Shown: positions 11,423-22,700 of the stretch, piece by piece
Layout of the letters: each line of letters opens with the position of its first letter
Numbering within the stretch: position 1 is the first letter of the stretch
Assembly (NCBI GenBank): GCA_029891345.1
Contig: CM057002.1
Coordinates: forward strand, 61,990,777-62,054,776
Direction of reading: 5' to 3'
Origin: Dryococelus australis
Taxonomy: Eukaryota > Arthropoda > Insecta > Phasmatodea > Phasmatidae
Length of the DNA stretch: 64,000 nucleotides
The notes under the pieces: model-generated
What the model was told of the DNA's origin: nothing
What the model saw: only the letters and a program-made list of their open reading frames with translations
The model's database searches: none
Position numbers and translations under genes: made by a program

Positions 11423-11995
11423 TCAAAGTTCATTAACAAGTTCATTTGGGTCTTTGGGAAATATGAAATGAGCGTTGTTGAGGCCTTCTGCCTTCTTCAC
11501 AGTATTTGTTGAAGGAATGTCTTCAACACTATCACTGACATCCTCACTAATGTCTCCACCTGATGTTTCTTCATAAATATCGACTTTACCTTGCTTAAAA
11601 AGACTAGCTGCATAGTCACCGACATTGGTATTCGCAGCTGGTTGTGGTAGATTATGTCGAGAATCGTTACGTTCACGTGTTATTGTATATTTCACACAAT
11701 TAGATTCTATGTCATTTCTTGTAATTACGTTATTTCCCGCTCTTTCTGTGATAATATGTAGTGCGGACGCTACAGTTACTTTCTCAAGAGGAAGATTTTT
11801 TTTTTTTTTTTTACTGGTCTTGACATGACTCAAGTTATCCGTTCGTGCGAACTGACGAAAACAATATTCTCAGTTAAGAATCGTACGAGATAAATTCTTC
11901 AAACATTCGCTCGTCTCATGTCTGTGAACATTGTAGACGAAAGTGAAAATTTTCCCACAGTATTTGCAGCGTAGTTTATTCGGTGATGACTCCAT
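11423..11995 (-). CDS. Zinc-finger reading frame of unknown family, interrupted
   Basis: Translating from an ATG at 11995 on the minus strand gives a short start and then a finger-like CKYCGKIFTFVYNVHRHE with a C at the usual last position (C-x2-C-x12-H-x4-C). Further on in the same region lies a second finger-like motif, YCFRQFARTDNL, then a lysine-rich run and an acidic, Ser/Asp-rich tail ending in FIFPKDPNELVNEL. The frame is broken about once. I do not recognise the family. It lies about 1 kb from, and divergent to, a Polinton polymerase fossil, so it could be an accessory gene of that virus-like element or a decayed host zinc-finger gene. It is described only as a relic. Confidence 0.45.
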
Positions 11996-13060
11996 TCTCA
12001 TAAATGTAGATTAAATTAATAATCTTCGGTGTGAGGAGAAAGTTTATTTCCGAATAGATGTTCACCTCACAATGTCAGAATGACAACTAACTTGTTTCTG
12101 TATGAATGTACTGTTTTAAACAGTATCAGGTTTCATTAATGACAATACAATATCTTACGTTCTAATATTTGTATGTTAATTGCAGGGGTATGTGTTCTAA
12201 TTCGCCATGTTATAAAAGCTACGTATGTAAGATGGAATACGTCTTTACTTGGTATTCGATTAAAATGAATAAATAATAATTTAATTTCAGGAATGTAGAA
12301 GTGAGAGATGGGTTTAGAAGTATTATGTAGGGATTTTTAAAGACTGTTTACTAAATGATTTTGTTAGTCTGAGAATTCTGTCGAGTAAGCCATTTTGAGC
12401 TGTGATTGTCTTAATGGTCTTCTGTTTTAAATGTGCGTATGTAATGAGAGATTCCTTTCCCCCCACTAACTGTTGTCTGATAATTCATTACGTAGATTCC
12501 CTAATTTGTATGGAATAAAGTTATTTGTCTCGGATATCTCTCTATGATGTAAATAATTTGTTGAGAGTCTGAAAGTATTATCCTAAAAGATGGGTTATAA
12601 AATTACAAAATGGCAAACATTATCCTTTAAATTTTGCTTAAATAACTTGAAATATGGTGGTAATTAATATATTTTAGCTCTGATAGAAGTCAGTTCTAAC
12701 TGGATATGTCTTATTTCAGTAATATCATGTCCAAATTCGTTTTGTAGGGAAATCTATTTGTAAATAAGTTCGAGTATATACAAATTTTATGGTATAATGT
12801 ATCTAAAAATATTGATTGGGAAACTTTTGAATTGAAACTTGGGTTATAAGTAAATTTTAGTGCAGTAGACAAGTCTGCATGCAAATATCAATAAATTTTA
12901 TCCCAAATATGAAAAATAATTAACATAAATATTTCCATTCTACAATTATTTTGCTAACAAAAAAATCGAAGAAGCAACAAAAATTACTTAGTTAATATAA
13001 CTTATAAAAGCAGGATATAAACATATAACATTAAAAATACTTTTAATTTAGTACAGCATA
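11996..13060. other. AT-rich stretch, nothing recognised
   Basis: About 1 kb between the zinc-finger frame and the Polinton fossil with no coding similarity that I can see. Confidence 0.45.
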
Positions 13061-13068
13061 TTCATTTT

Positions 13069-14120
13069 TTGACTTCAGCAAAAAATAAGATATTTGAGAT
13101 AATATACAACAATCTTAAAATATTTAGGGGCGTGAAAACCAGTATTAAATTACATGCTAATTTTAATAAGCAAGAAAATAATCAAAAAACAAATGTTCAC
13201 TTTTCAATCACTCAATTATACAGTATGGAATGCTGGCGATATTTAAAAACATTTATGAATTCATAATACAAGAAATACTTGCACAATTATCTGAATTTCA
13301 AACAAGATATTCTGGGTGGGCTTTAGATAAAATAATTGGAATACAATTAGCAATAAATAAGTATAATCCATTAATTAAAGGCTCAACATATATTGATCTA
13401 CCAGAAGTGATTAAAAATAAAAAAGCGTGCATAAATGTAAAGAATAATGATCAAAAATACTTTATTTGGGCAATAAAATCTGTGTTGTTTCCAGTAGAAA
13501 AAATTCCACAAAAAGTATCTAAATATAAAAACGTGGGGCTTAATATTGATGAAGTAATAGATAAATATGAATATCCTATTAAAATTCATGATATACCAAA
13601 AATAGAAAATCGAATTGATACATCTATAAATGTATACTGTATTGACGATAAATCCACAGTATATCAACTGAAACTCACAAAGAATAAAAAGGAAATTATA
13701 TAAAGTTACTTTATTTCAAAAATGATACAAACTCTCATTATTGTTGAATAAAAGATTTATCGAAACTGCTTTCTGCACAAAAAAAAACCATGAACAACAT
13801 AAAACTTATATATGTGATGTGTGTCTTCAATTATTTTATTCTGAAGAAAAATTAAATAATCATACTGAAGATTGCTCGAAAAATGAAGCTGTAAAATTCA
13901 CTTTACCCCCAAAAGGAGAGAAAATAAAATTTAAAAATTATAAGCATACAATGAAGGTTCCATTTACAATATACGCAGATTTGGAATCAATATTAAAGAA
14001 AATATCAACAACTAAACCAAACCCAAGCGAAATAAAAACATTTAAATTAATTCAAAAATATCCTATTTTAACAGAGGATGATATTGATGCCCAAGGTCAG
14101 GTTGACCTTGGGGATATAAT
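13069..14120 (+). pseudogene. Fossil Polinton (Maverick) fragment: N-terminal part of DNA polymerase B
   Basis: The plus strand matches the start of the protein-primed family-B DNA polymerase of Polintons. Recognisable blocks are GSTYIDLPEVIKNKKACINV, FIWAIKSVLFPVEK, a finger-like block CDVCLQLFYSEEKLNNH and VPFTIYADLESI, which opens the exonuclease domain. Only the N-terminal portion is present, with no palm or catalytic core of the polymerase. The element is broken, with a few breaks, and looks old. At its right edge it passes into unrelated repeat sequence. The other Polinton fossil in this window (42-46 kb) lacks this part, but the two lie about 28 kb apart with a host gene between, so I treat them as separate insertions. 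Confidence 0.85.
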
Positions 14121-14475
14121 CGTTGACATTGGAGCTTTTACCCTGCAGCGCGCCTGCGCGAACTGCGACTGGCTAAGGTATTTTGCTTTAATGTTCAACA
14201 GACAAACTTTGTGTATAATGTGATTGAGGGGGCACCGGAGCCCATGCCCCCTCCCCTTAGCTAAATACTTACCAGATTTCTAGAAAGTTGATATTTAAGA
14301 ATATTACGATGTCTGCCAGTCAATATTTAGATTCTAAAACGTTCTTAAATAGCACCAATTTGAACTTTAAAGTCCGAATTTTCCCGGAGGAGAACCCCCG
14401 GACCCACCGCTTTAATTGGGGGTAGCAGTGAAGAACACCCTCCGAAATAAAATCCTGGCTACGGCCCTGTTGCCA
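14121..14475 (+). repeat. Dispersed repeat ending in CTGGCTACGGCCCTG
   Basis: A GC-variable block with GGGGGCACCGGAGCCC, CCCGGAGGAGAACCCCCGG and the closing phrase AAATCCTGGCTACGGCCCTG. Very similar closing phrases occur in dispersed repeats of many arthropods and other animals. Class unknown (short transposon tail or SINE). Confidence 0.5.
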
Positions 14476-15550
14476 GACACGTTAGTTGCAAAACTTGAGA
14501 CATCGCAAATAAAAAACCTATTTCAATACAAAATAGGCACCGAGAACAAATTTTTTCCATAGCTATCAGTACAAACATATGGGGTTATGGCAATGTGACT
14601 TTTATTCCCATGAAATGAAAAAAGGGAAATACTATACGAACACTCGTGAAAATGAAGCAAAAACTAATGATAATTCCAAGAGAATTTTATCTTAGCAAGA
14701 ATTTAACGAACTTCTTAATATGACTTCAAGTTACTTGTAATGAATTTTCAAACATACAGAATAACATTAACTAACACAGAGGCACGACCGTGCACATAGG
14801 TTATGCATAGCATGTACACTACAGGTTTGAGCAGTTATTTTTGTTTTCTAATAATACTATAAATAAAGAAGCTGACACACAGATTTAAATTTTCTTTCAT
14901 TAAACAAATATTCAATAAGCACACGAATATTCGCCGAAATCGGGAATTTTCATTTCGTCACCATTATCGATGAAAATATTTCTTACCGAAACGAAAAATA
15001 AAGTTGGCATTTTTCATTTTAGTTTCACTGTACGCCTACAGAATATTCACACAACCCTAGAAACATATTGTTTTGTCACATATCATATTTTGATTACGAA
15101 TTGCAATATATAAACACCCGAGCACTGTATCTTCAGGGAAACATAATGTACATATTACGAAATGTAAGATTTACTTGCCTCGCACAATATTTTGGGAACA
15201 AAACATAATAAAGTATTTCCTCCACTTACATGAATGAAATTCGTAAAAAATTAAATTACAATTAAACAAACATCCACACAGCATCCACGAGTCGTCGTCG
15301 CCATTTGCAAATTATCCATAGACAATTTCTACTGGAAAGTGTATTCAGGGAACACAACAAACGTTACATAACTGAAATATAACGAAACGTAACGCGATCT
15401 AGCCAAAAGACAATGTAACTTGGATACATTACAGTTATGTACCTGAAAGCTTGAGAAAGTTATGTTATGTAGATGAAAGATGGTGACATGTCTGAAACAT
15501 TGTAGGCTGAGCGGGGCGGGGGAGTCAGCGTACGGCGGGCGCACAGTTGA
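14476..15550. other. AT-rich stretch, nothing recognised
   Basis: No coding, RNA or repeat signal was recognised here, apart from a GC-rich transition at the right end. Confidence 0.45.
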
Positions 15551-16060
15551 CTCCCGGCGTGCGGTGAACGCGTAATGTGGTAAGGAGTTCTTTCGTTTCT
15601 CCTCGTTCTCTTTCATCGAGCACGGTGATTGGAAGGTTGGCTACGTCGGGCGGTGGAGGGGTAGTGCGAATACGTTCCCCTGGTCCTCTGTCAGCGCTGC
15701 TCGGCTACGGGATGTCGCATCGCTGACATCTTGTCTGCCGCCCCAATTTATGGCGGGTTTCCAGGATTAGGCGCCATTTTGACTTGGTGCCATGGTGCCT
15801 CAGTGGGTAGAGGCAGAATATGAGGAGCGGCAAAATTTAGGAAAGGTTGTAAAGATGATTTTTACCCGGGGCGCCAGGCATTGCTGGACAATGTCGTGTG
15901 TTGTTGGTAGAGCAGACTCTTACAGGGTCGTTCGGCCGACGACCAAAGCTTAATCCTTTATTGCAGCTCCTCGTAGAATAATATGTGGATATATTACAAT
16001 TGCGTAGTGCGCTGTGGTCTGTTTGGATCAGCTCACACATCCTTTTAGAACTTATGTTGC
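15551..16060 (-). mobile_element. Possible LTR-retroelement 5' end (LTR edge plus primer-binding site), fossil
   Basis: On the minus strand near 15870-15880 the sequence TGGCGCCCCGGGT begins with TGG and is shaped like a tRNA primer-binding site. It is preceded by a stretch with AATAAAGG and several CA-rich ends, as at the 3' edge of an LTR, and followed by a GC-rich leader with ATGGCACC. No gag or pol similarity was recognised and no second LTR copy was found in the window, so this is tentative. If real it is an old, broken remnant. Confidence 0.25.
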
Positions 16061-16993
16061 AAACAAAAGCTCGCCGAATATTTTCTGTAGCGTAATGTGC
16101 CGTGACTTATCCAGTCTATTCACACGCCTTAAGTTTTCACACACGACGATACATGCGCATAACCCTTGCAAAATAAAGACATAATAATCAACACTTGGAA
16201 ATAGGGCGGGTTAATTATGAGGGCCCGTGTCCTGAAGAGCCCAAAGGCCACGAAATAAATTACACACGAAATGTTCTCAATGCGTACTTTAGTCGTCTTT
16301 AAACAAGGCTCTGTGGCCTACACCTTACATAAAAACACTTCCGGGCCTAACCTGCGGGTGAGTCGATGCAGCAAAAACAGCGCGAAGCCTACAAAATGGG
16401 ATTAAGTGCAATTTAAGCTTCCCCAGGTGATGCAAGCCCTGGGGAAGGGGCGGGTAGTGTCTCGGGGGGCTAGAAGATTAACGGCCCCGGTATCAATTGA
16501 ACTATTGCGATGAAAATGATTAAAGACATAAGTAGAGTGGTGACCAAGCGCGTGGAGCCGCGGTACCACGCAACCACACCCCCGAGATGGTCGACGCTGA
16601 ACTGCACAGCGTGAGTGCGCTGGTCGGCGCTGGTGGGCCGGGGGGGGGGGGGCACGTGGGACTACTTTCTCAGCGCGTGCTACGAACGAAACACATCTGC
16701 ATGTCTTACCTCGCCGTGTAACATAAATATAAAATTACCATCTTCAACATTTAGTAAACTTACTGTGCTACTATTGCATGAATGAGGCGAGGATGACACA
16801 CGCGATGATTGGTACATCTACAAGAACACTACAAAAGCAGTTTATTGATACACTGTAGGGATGCTGGGCTATTTCCTTGCCTGGCATTAGCACACGCGAG
16901 GACGCAAGTGTTGTTAATTAACACACAAAACCCTTCAATTATATTTCCCCTTAATTAGCGCGTCTCTTTTCATATTAATGTGCACGCTAGTGC
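16061..16993. other. Mixed-composition stretch, no gene recognised
   Basis: Contains a G run near 16640 and no convincing coding sequence on either strand. It could be part of the same LTR-like remnant. Confidence 0.35.
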
Positions 16994-18131
16994 GCGGGGC
17001 ACTCTGGGCGTCTCACAAAACTACAAGTCTAAAAGTTACAAGTGAAAAGACTTGTAACTCGTAAGTAGTAATAAATTTGTGTTTCACAAACCTACAAGCA
17101 TTCACTAGTATCTACAAGTCAATTTTTACAAGTTACAAGTGACTTTTTCAATAGTTACAAGTAGTTTGGTTTCACGAATCTACAAGCCTGCTCCAAACAC
17201 TTGTAAAAAATATCATTTTCTTACAAGAATGGAGAAATGGGTAGAAATTTCTATAAGTTATTAATAATGGTTTGTTTGGCGTCTAATTCAATACAAATAG
17301 AATTTTTCATACTTTGTTTTTGTGAATCATAAACACAAATGCTTATTAACAATATTCAGAAGAAGATTAAACAAGCATAATGAACTTGTGTATCAGAGAT
17401 GTCGAAAAACATTTAGGTAAATAGGGGACATGTAGTTTTGTTTTTTGTATGTATATAATGGCTTCGCTTAGAGCTTATAAACCCCGGATACAATTATATT
17501 ATGTTTTAAATTTTCAGTTTATGTTAAAGGTAAATCCATCTCATTATCGATGTACAAAAGTATCATGCAAGACATAATAAAAACCTTCTACATAAATGCC
17601 TGTCTCACTCATATCAGCTATTTTATTTTTTTGGTGCATGTAACATAAAAGATCTCCAATGTTGTAGCAAAATAGTATAGTTTCAATTCTTACCAAATGT
17701 AATTTTTTTTTCTTTCAAATTTGACTAAAATGTATATCCTGTAAGGTTACATCTCTTTCCCAAAATTTAAGAACAAAAGACATCACGCAGTCTGGAATGT
17801 TCTCCCATTTCTATAATTTTTTGGCCGTCGTTAATTTCTGAAAAAGTTCCAAACAAGAAATATTTTTAGTTTTATTTACTTTGCTCAGTGCAGTCAACCT
17901 ATCTTCAGTTGATTTCGGCTCTTTGTTTACTTGGAAAATAAACGAGCTCACTTGTAGAAAAGAACTAGTAATTAATAGTTCACCGAAACTTTCCAGGAAA
18001 CACAAATTACAGGACCTCGTAGATATTATTGCTGTTCGTGAAACGGAAATTACAAGTACTTGTAGATAGCAGTGGTTGTGACTTGTAACTAATAAATCGT
18101 GAACTTGTAGTTTTGTGAAAAGGGGCCCCTG
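16994..18131. mobile_element. Non-autonomous DNA transposon, hAT-like
   Basis: A perfect 16-bp inverted pair TCACAAAACTACAAGT lies at 17013-17028 and, reversed, at 18103-18118. The outer ends (CGGGGCACTCTGGGCG and, reversed, CAGGGGCCCCTTT) resemble the CAGGG-type tips of hAT elements. The motif TACAAG/CTTGTA recurs about ten times in the left 170 bp and about five times in the right 160 bp, like the repeated subterminal transposase-binding motifs of hAT elements. The interior has no transposase. An 8-bp target duplication could not be confirmed, so superfamily assignment is an inference. Confidence 0.55.
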
Positions 18132-18183
18132 ATGCCGCACTGCGTGATTTGCGCTTTGCACTGCCATGCTCTTATTTACCTTT

Positions 18184-18300
18184 GCGCCGCACGACACAGC
18201 GCTGCGCCTGCTCGTAGAGCGTGCGCCGCACGACACTGCGCTGCGCCTGCTCGTAGAGCGTGCGCCGCACGACACTGCGCTGCGCCTGCTCGTAGAGCGT
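18184..18300. repeat. 39-bp GC-rich minisatellite, three copies
   Basis: Three nearly identical 39-bp units (each starting GCGCCGCACGACAC and ending CTCGTAGAGCGT). Because 39 is divisible by three, both strands show artificial 13-residue peptide repeats. It sits immediately outside the right end of the hAT-like element, in a GC-rich pocket of about 230 bp. Confidence 0.95.
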
Positions 18301-18309
18301 GCGCGCGCA

Positions 18310-19560
18310 CGCTGTGCCATTGAATTGCGGCGCGGCTGTCGAACGGGCTTAGAGGGCACGTGTTACGTGGCACACGTCAACAGGAAAAAAAAAAAAATCT
18401 GGAAAACAGGAAGGTTTTTAAGGAAAATTACACGTCAGTCCTCCAAAAACACATTAGAAGATTTCTATAAAAATGGGTCGCAAGTGAGTGTTTCAAATTA
18501 ACGCAGTCCTAGTTTTACTATATAATAACAGTTCTGATATTGCACAAAATAAAATCCTCAGAGGAGAGTAAATCAATATTAAATCCAAAATTATTTCTTA
18601 ACTTATAATAGGTCATTTAAAAGTCTTGAATTGTCAAAAAGCGGTATTCCAAAGTGCTGCTTTACAGTACTGACAGCTGACTATATCGTTAATTACTTGG
18701 TCACCCGTTATAAATTATCAAAGTTTTGGTGTCTTAGTACTAAGACTGCATAAAGTCTAGTAAAAATGCCACTCCACAAACTCACTCAACTACAGAGGGT
18801 CTGTATCCAAGCCACAATCCAAATACGTCACGGCAACTAAGCAACTCTAACTGTCGCGAAATGATTGACGTGGAACCAAGCGTCTACCTCGCATAGGTAT
18901 CAGACCCACTGTAGAGCATTTTCTTATATTCTTACAAATGAATTTAGAATTTTGTAATGCAAGGTTTTTTTTCTATTTATTTCAGATAAGTCTCTAACCA
19001 TTAGAACGCTTTCGAAGTAATCAACGTATTGAATAAGAAGCACTACTCAAAGAATAAGTCTCAGTGGTATTTTCAAGGTGCATTTATTTATACTACAAGG
19101 ATAACAGTGTAGAACTGTACCAAAAATTACACTTAAATTATACACATCAAATTTATTTTGTGTTTACCAAAAGGTAAGGTGATAATTGCATTTTTATTTG
19201 CATTTACTAAAGCATATTTGTAACAAAACAAAATACTTATAATATTGAATTCTAATTTTAATAATATTATATAAGTTACAACCCCCTTTTTTTTTTAATT
19301 TTTTTAACACCTGACTAAATACAGACACTAGTAAGAGTTTTGTCTAAGTATAATGATATTTCACAATATATGAATGATAAGTGAAATAAATTGCTATCAG
19401 TTTATTAGAAAATAGACAAAATCCCTTACGAAATAATAACTACAAAAGGAAATTATTTATTTCCTATTTTTAGAGTCAATTACTCTACATCATATTCAAC
19501 GCAGTAAAATTTTGAGAACATTCATTAATCGCAAATATGAACACTACGCAACCCACATTG
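18310..19560. other. AT-rich stretch, nothing recognised
   Basis: About 1.2 kb with no coding, RNA or repeat signal that I can support. Confidence 0.45.
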
Positions 19561-19562
19561 TT

Positions 19563-19633
19563 GCACACACACACACACACACGCACACGCACACGCGCAC
19601 GCGCGCGCGCACGCACGCACGCACACACACACA
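19563..19633. repeat. (CA)n/(CG)n compound microsatellite
   Basis: Alternating CA, CG and GCAC units in a purely alternating purine-pyrimidine run of about 70 bp. Confidence 0.95.
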
Positions 19634-20504
19634 TTAGTATGAAAAGGCACTCAAATTACATAAATGGATCTTAGTGAAGTATCAAAAAAAGTTGTGAGAA
19701 TTTTTAAGAATGAAAATAATATGCTGGACAGAGAAAACAATAATCCAAAAAGCAAATGTCACATGGAGCGACACGTTTCTCTAGGTAGTATCTAAAGGTG
19801 TGTATGTGAATATAGTCACGCCTGTTTTGCGTCGCAGAAACACTTTATACGGAGGATGTTGGTCTATTCAGGGTTTCAACTCCCACTTTTCGAAACAAAC
19901 CTTAGAAAAAACACCCCATGCAGTACACGTTTAGTTGTATCCTAATTACGTAATACCGTATATCAAAAGCGATTTATACTTACGTGATTATAAAAGTACA
20001 TTAATTTTGGTTAAATTGATCTTAAACGTATATTTAATCTATAAATTGTTATATCTCATCTACAATTAAAACAAAAAAAGAGAGAAAATACATATGTTGG
20101 TAATTTCTAACAATAAATAATTCTTGTGCAAAATATTATTACACTGAGTGCGCACGAATGCGGTAAGTTGTCTTTTTTGTGTAATTTTCTAGACTATGTT
20201 TAGCTTTTTGTTCATGAGGTGAAGAAATATGCTGAAAGTAGAATTTTAGCAGGTACTCAGAAATGTTTAAGTAAGTAATCGTGATTCTACTATACTAATG
20301 GTGTAGAGTGAGTCAAATCTTGCAAGTCGATTTTAAACAATTTACCGTTATCCAATCGAGCTGAAATTATGCATACATGTGTAGTTCCGATAACAATACA
20401 GTTTAAAGGTACCACTGTGAGCTGATCAGATGGAGCCTGAAGTTACAGGCTTTTATGTAACTTAAGCAGTATCTAAGACACTAGGCGTCATGTATTATAA
20501 ATAA
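19634..20504. other. AT-rich stretch, nothing recognised
   Basis: No coding or repeat signal was recognised. Confidence 0.45.
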
Positions 20505-21000
20505 AAATTGGCGAAACTAAAAAGTGGAAAATAATATAACTGTAAAAAAACTTTTAAAACCAACCTTTTAAATTCACCAAAAAGAGAGAAATAATTATAG
20601 TAGTTACAGAATTTATAGAACTTGTAAGATGTGGTCGAACAGCCGTAATAAACTTTACTACAAATTAATATGTTTGTATCAATTTATATTTAGTATATAA
20701 AAGCTTGGCGCAAATAGTCAACAGCCTTATGAAAGATACAGGCTTACTATACTTACGCAAATGAGGTGTATATACGTTCTATATTACGCCAAGTTTTTAT
20801 ATTCTAAATATAAATTGATACAAACATATTAATATGTAGTAAAGTTTATTACGGTTGTTCGACCACATCTTACAAGTTCTACAAACTGTGTAACTACTAT
20901 AATTATTTCTCTCTTTTTAGTGCATTTATAAATAAAAGGTTGGTTTTAAAAGTTTTTTTTTACAGTTATATTACTTTTCACTTTTTAGTTTCACCATTTT
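20505..21000. mobile_element. Foldback (long inverted repeat) element
   Basis: Two arms of about 205 bp, roughly 20505-20712 and 20790-21000, are inverted copies of each other with high identity. Both contain AAACTTTTAAAACCAACCTT, GAGAGAAATAATTATAGTAG, CTTGTAAGATGTGGTCGAAC and TAATATGTTTGTATCAATTT. The spacer is about 75-80 bp. Such a structure is typical of foldback or MITE-type DNA elements without coding capacity. A transcript would form a very long hairpin. It lies about 0.5 kb downstream of the stop codon of gustatory receptor 1. Target duplications were not resolved because the right flank is a long T run. Confidence 0.85.
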
Positions 21001-21492
21001 TTTTTTTTTTTTTTTTTTTTTTACATTTAGTACTAGATGAATATATTATTACAGAATAATCGTTTAATAACAGTGTCACTTTCTACAGTCTTCAACTCAG
21101 TGGAATGCAGAAAAAATTTTTCCATCTTTTTCCATTCAGCCATGTATTATCGTATGCATTTTTCGTGAATTATAGTGGAAAATTCTGTAGGGAAATAATC
21201 ACCTTCTTGGCAGTTTATCTGTAGTCCATATTTTGTGCAACTGTATAATTCCAATGGCATTTTGCGTTATAAAATTTTGCTCGACAATGTGTGAATATCT
21301 GTTATGTGGCATCATGGGGCGCTACTAGTCCTTCTTGTTCTGTGTGAGCAACGTAACTTTTAAGAGTTTATATTTTCACAATTCATGCAGTAGTGATTAC
21401 GAATGGCAGAACAGAAATATTGACAAAATATGAATGCACGCTGGAAGGTTTTTTTTTTTTTTTTTCTTTCCCTGATTCGCAGATAAAGATGA

Positions 21493-21561
21493 TTAATTCT
21501 TCAAATCAGACATTTTGAACTGGACCAGGATAGCAGTGTATGTAGTAATAGCTCCAAAAAT
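21493..21561 (-). CDS. Gustatory receptor 1, last coding exon (TM7 end, TY-QF motif)
   Basis: On the minus strand an acceptor TTATTTGTGTGTTTCAG precedes an open 22-codon stretch IFGAITTYTAILVQFKMSDL plus KN and a TAA stop. TTYxxILxQF is the signature at the end of transmembrane helix 7 in insect gustatory receptors (7tm_7 family), which are seven-helix ligand-gated ion-channel subunits of taste neurons with an intracellular N-terminus. The exon begins in phase 0, matching the phase-0 donor of the exon at 23.4 kb, and it has the usual size for a terminal receptor exon. Upstream exons lie at 23399-23488 and 30362-31232. Confidence 0.88.
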   Translation of the reverse strand: MFGAITTYTAILVQFKMSDLKN

Positions 21562-21739
21562 CTGAAACACACAAATAAGAAAGATTATAGGATTTACACA
21601 CACGCGTGGATCCGGTGGACGGCTTTCACTACTTGCTATAATGTCTTCATTGACAGTGCGTGAGAGGTAGTAAATTAATTTGTGTGTCAGGAATGTAGCG
21701 GTTCTGCTGTTAGTCTTTGTGTTTGTATGTTGTACGTTG

Positions 21740-22600
21740 GAGGCATATGTTCATCCTGGAATCACCAGTTTTAATAGTATTAAAATGATGTACAATATGC
21801 CTTATAAAAAAGTATTATTTCCATTTTATAATATCTGACTTGGTTGTACTATAAAAAATTAGTGATATATCTCCTACCAGATTTGACAAACCATTAGCAT
21901 TGCAGTAAATGGTGTAAACTGGTATGTTTTAAGTAGGTCGGGCATTTATTTTCAAAATGGCGGCTATATAAATATTTTACTTCAGTATAATTTATTAATG
22001 AAACATATTTCCACATAATTTTTTATGACGGCAGTACCTATTATAACCATCAAATTTGTCTATTCAGAGGCTCATTTCTCTGCAATTATGTAAGATAGCC
22101 TCGCCAATAAAAAATAAAGTTTTTATCTTATATCACGGGAAACAACTAAACCATTTTTGCAAAATTTGGCGAAGATGTTGTACTGTGGTAGGCCATATTA
22201 ACATATTTATTTTTTAAGTATGACAAGCTTATTTTGAAGATGGCGATTCTAAAATCATTTTAGTATTGTGTGGTATGTATGTCTACGAAACTATTCAATT
22301 TATTTTAACTTATATTTGTATATTGGCCGTCTACGATAATCAAATATTACCTTATTACTTTTTTGTACTCCATCTATGAAAATCGTTAGAAGAAAATTAT
22401 TGAGGTTTTATGCCATATCTCATGAACTAAACAACCGATTTCCACCAAATTCTTCGCACAGTAGCGCTATGGTAGTCCATGTAAATTTACATGTTTTATT
22501 TGGCCAAGTCACATAGTTTCAAAATGACGACTCTGTAAATATTTAAGGTTAGCAAAACATATAATTCTAAAAATTAGACTGATTAAATCCGAAGTTTATG
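21740..22600. repeat. 284-bp tandem triplication, diverged
   Basis: Three related modules, aligned on AAAATGGCGGCT (21953), AAGATGGCGATT (22237) and AAAATGACGACT (22521), lie 283 and 284 bp apart. Each has an upstream stretch of the type ACTAAACC-TTT..CAAATT and GTGGTAGGCCAT-TTA-CAT. It lies within the last intron of gustatory receptor 1. Divergence is high, so the expansion is old. Confidence 0.7.
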
Positions 22601-22604
22601 CTCC

Positions 22605-22700
22605 GAATCCAACCTCTGCAATGTAATGGATTGCACGTTAGCTAATGGCATGAGGTTTTTCTAGGTTCAAGTTCCGGGTAAGGCACATGTGTATTTGTAA
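22605..22700 (+). repeat. tRNA-like SINE head, second family
   Basis: Reads GCACGTTAGCTAATGGCATG (A-box-like), then a B-box-like GGTTCAAGTTCC followed by GGGTAAGGCACATGTG. The spacing fits a tRNA-derived head. The downstream body is not shared with the main SINE family of this window. Within the last intron of gustatory receptor 1. Confidence 0.45.

Noticed and set aside
17811-18359. 182-codon minus-strand frame with three SAVSCGARSTSRR-type repeats
   Set aside because: It runs through the 39-bp minisatellite and the edge of a non-coding transposon; the repeats are explained by the DNA unit being divisible by three, and no family match is visible.
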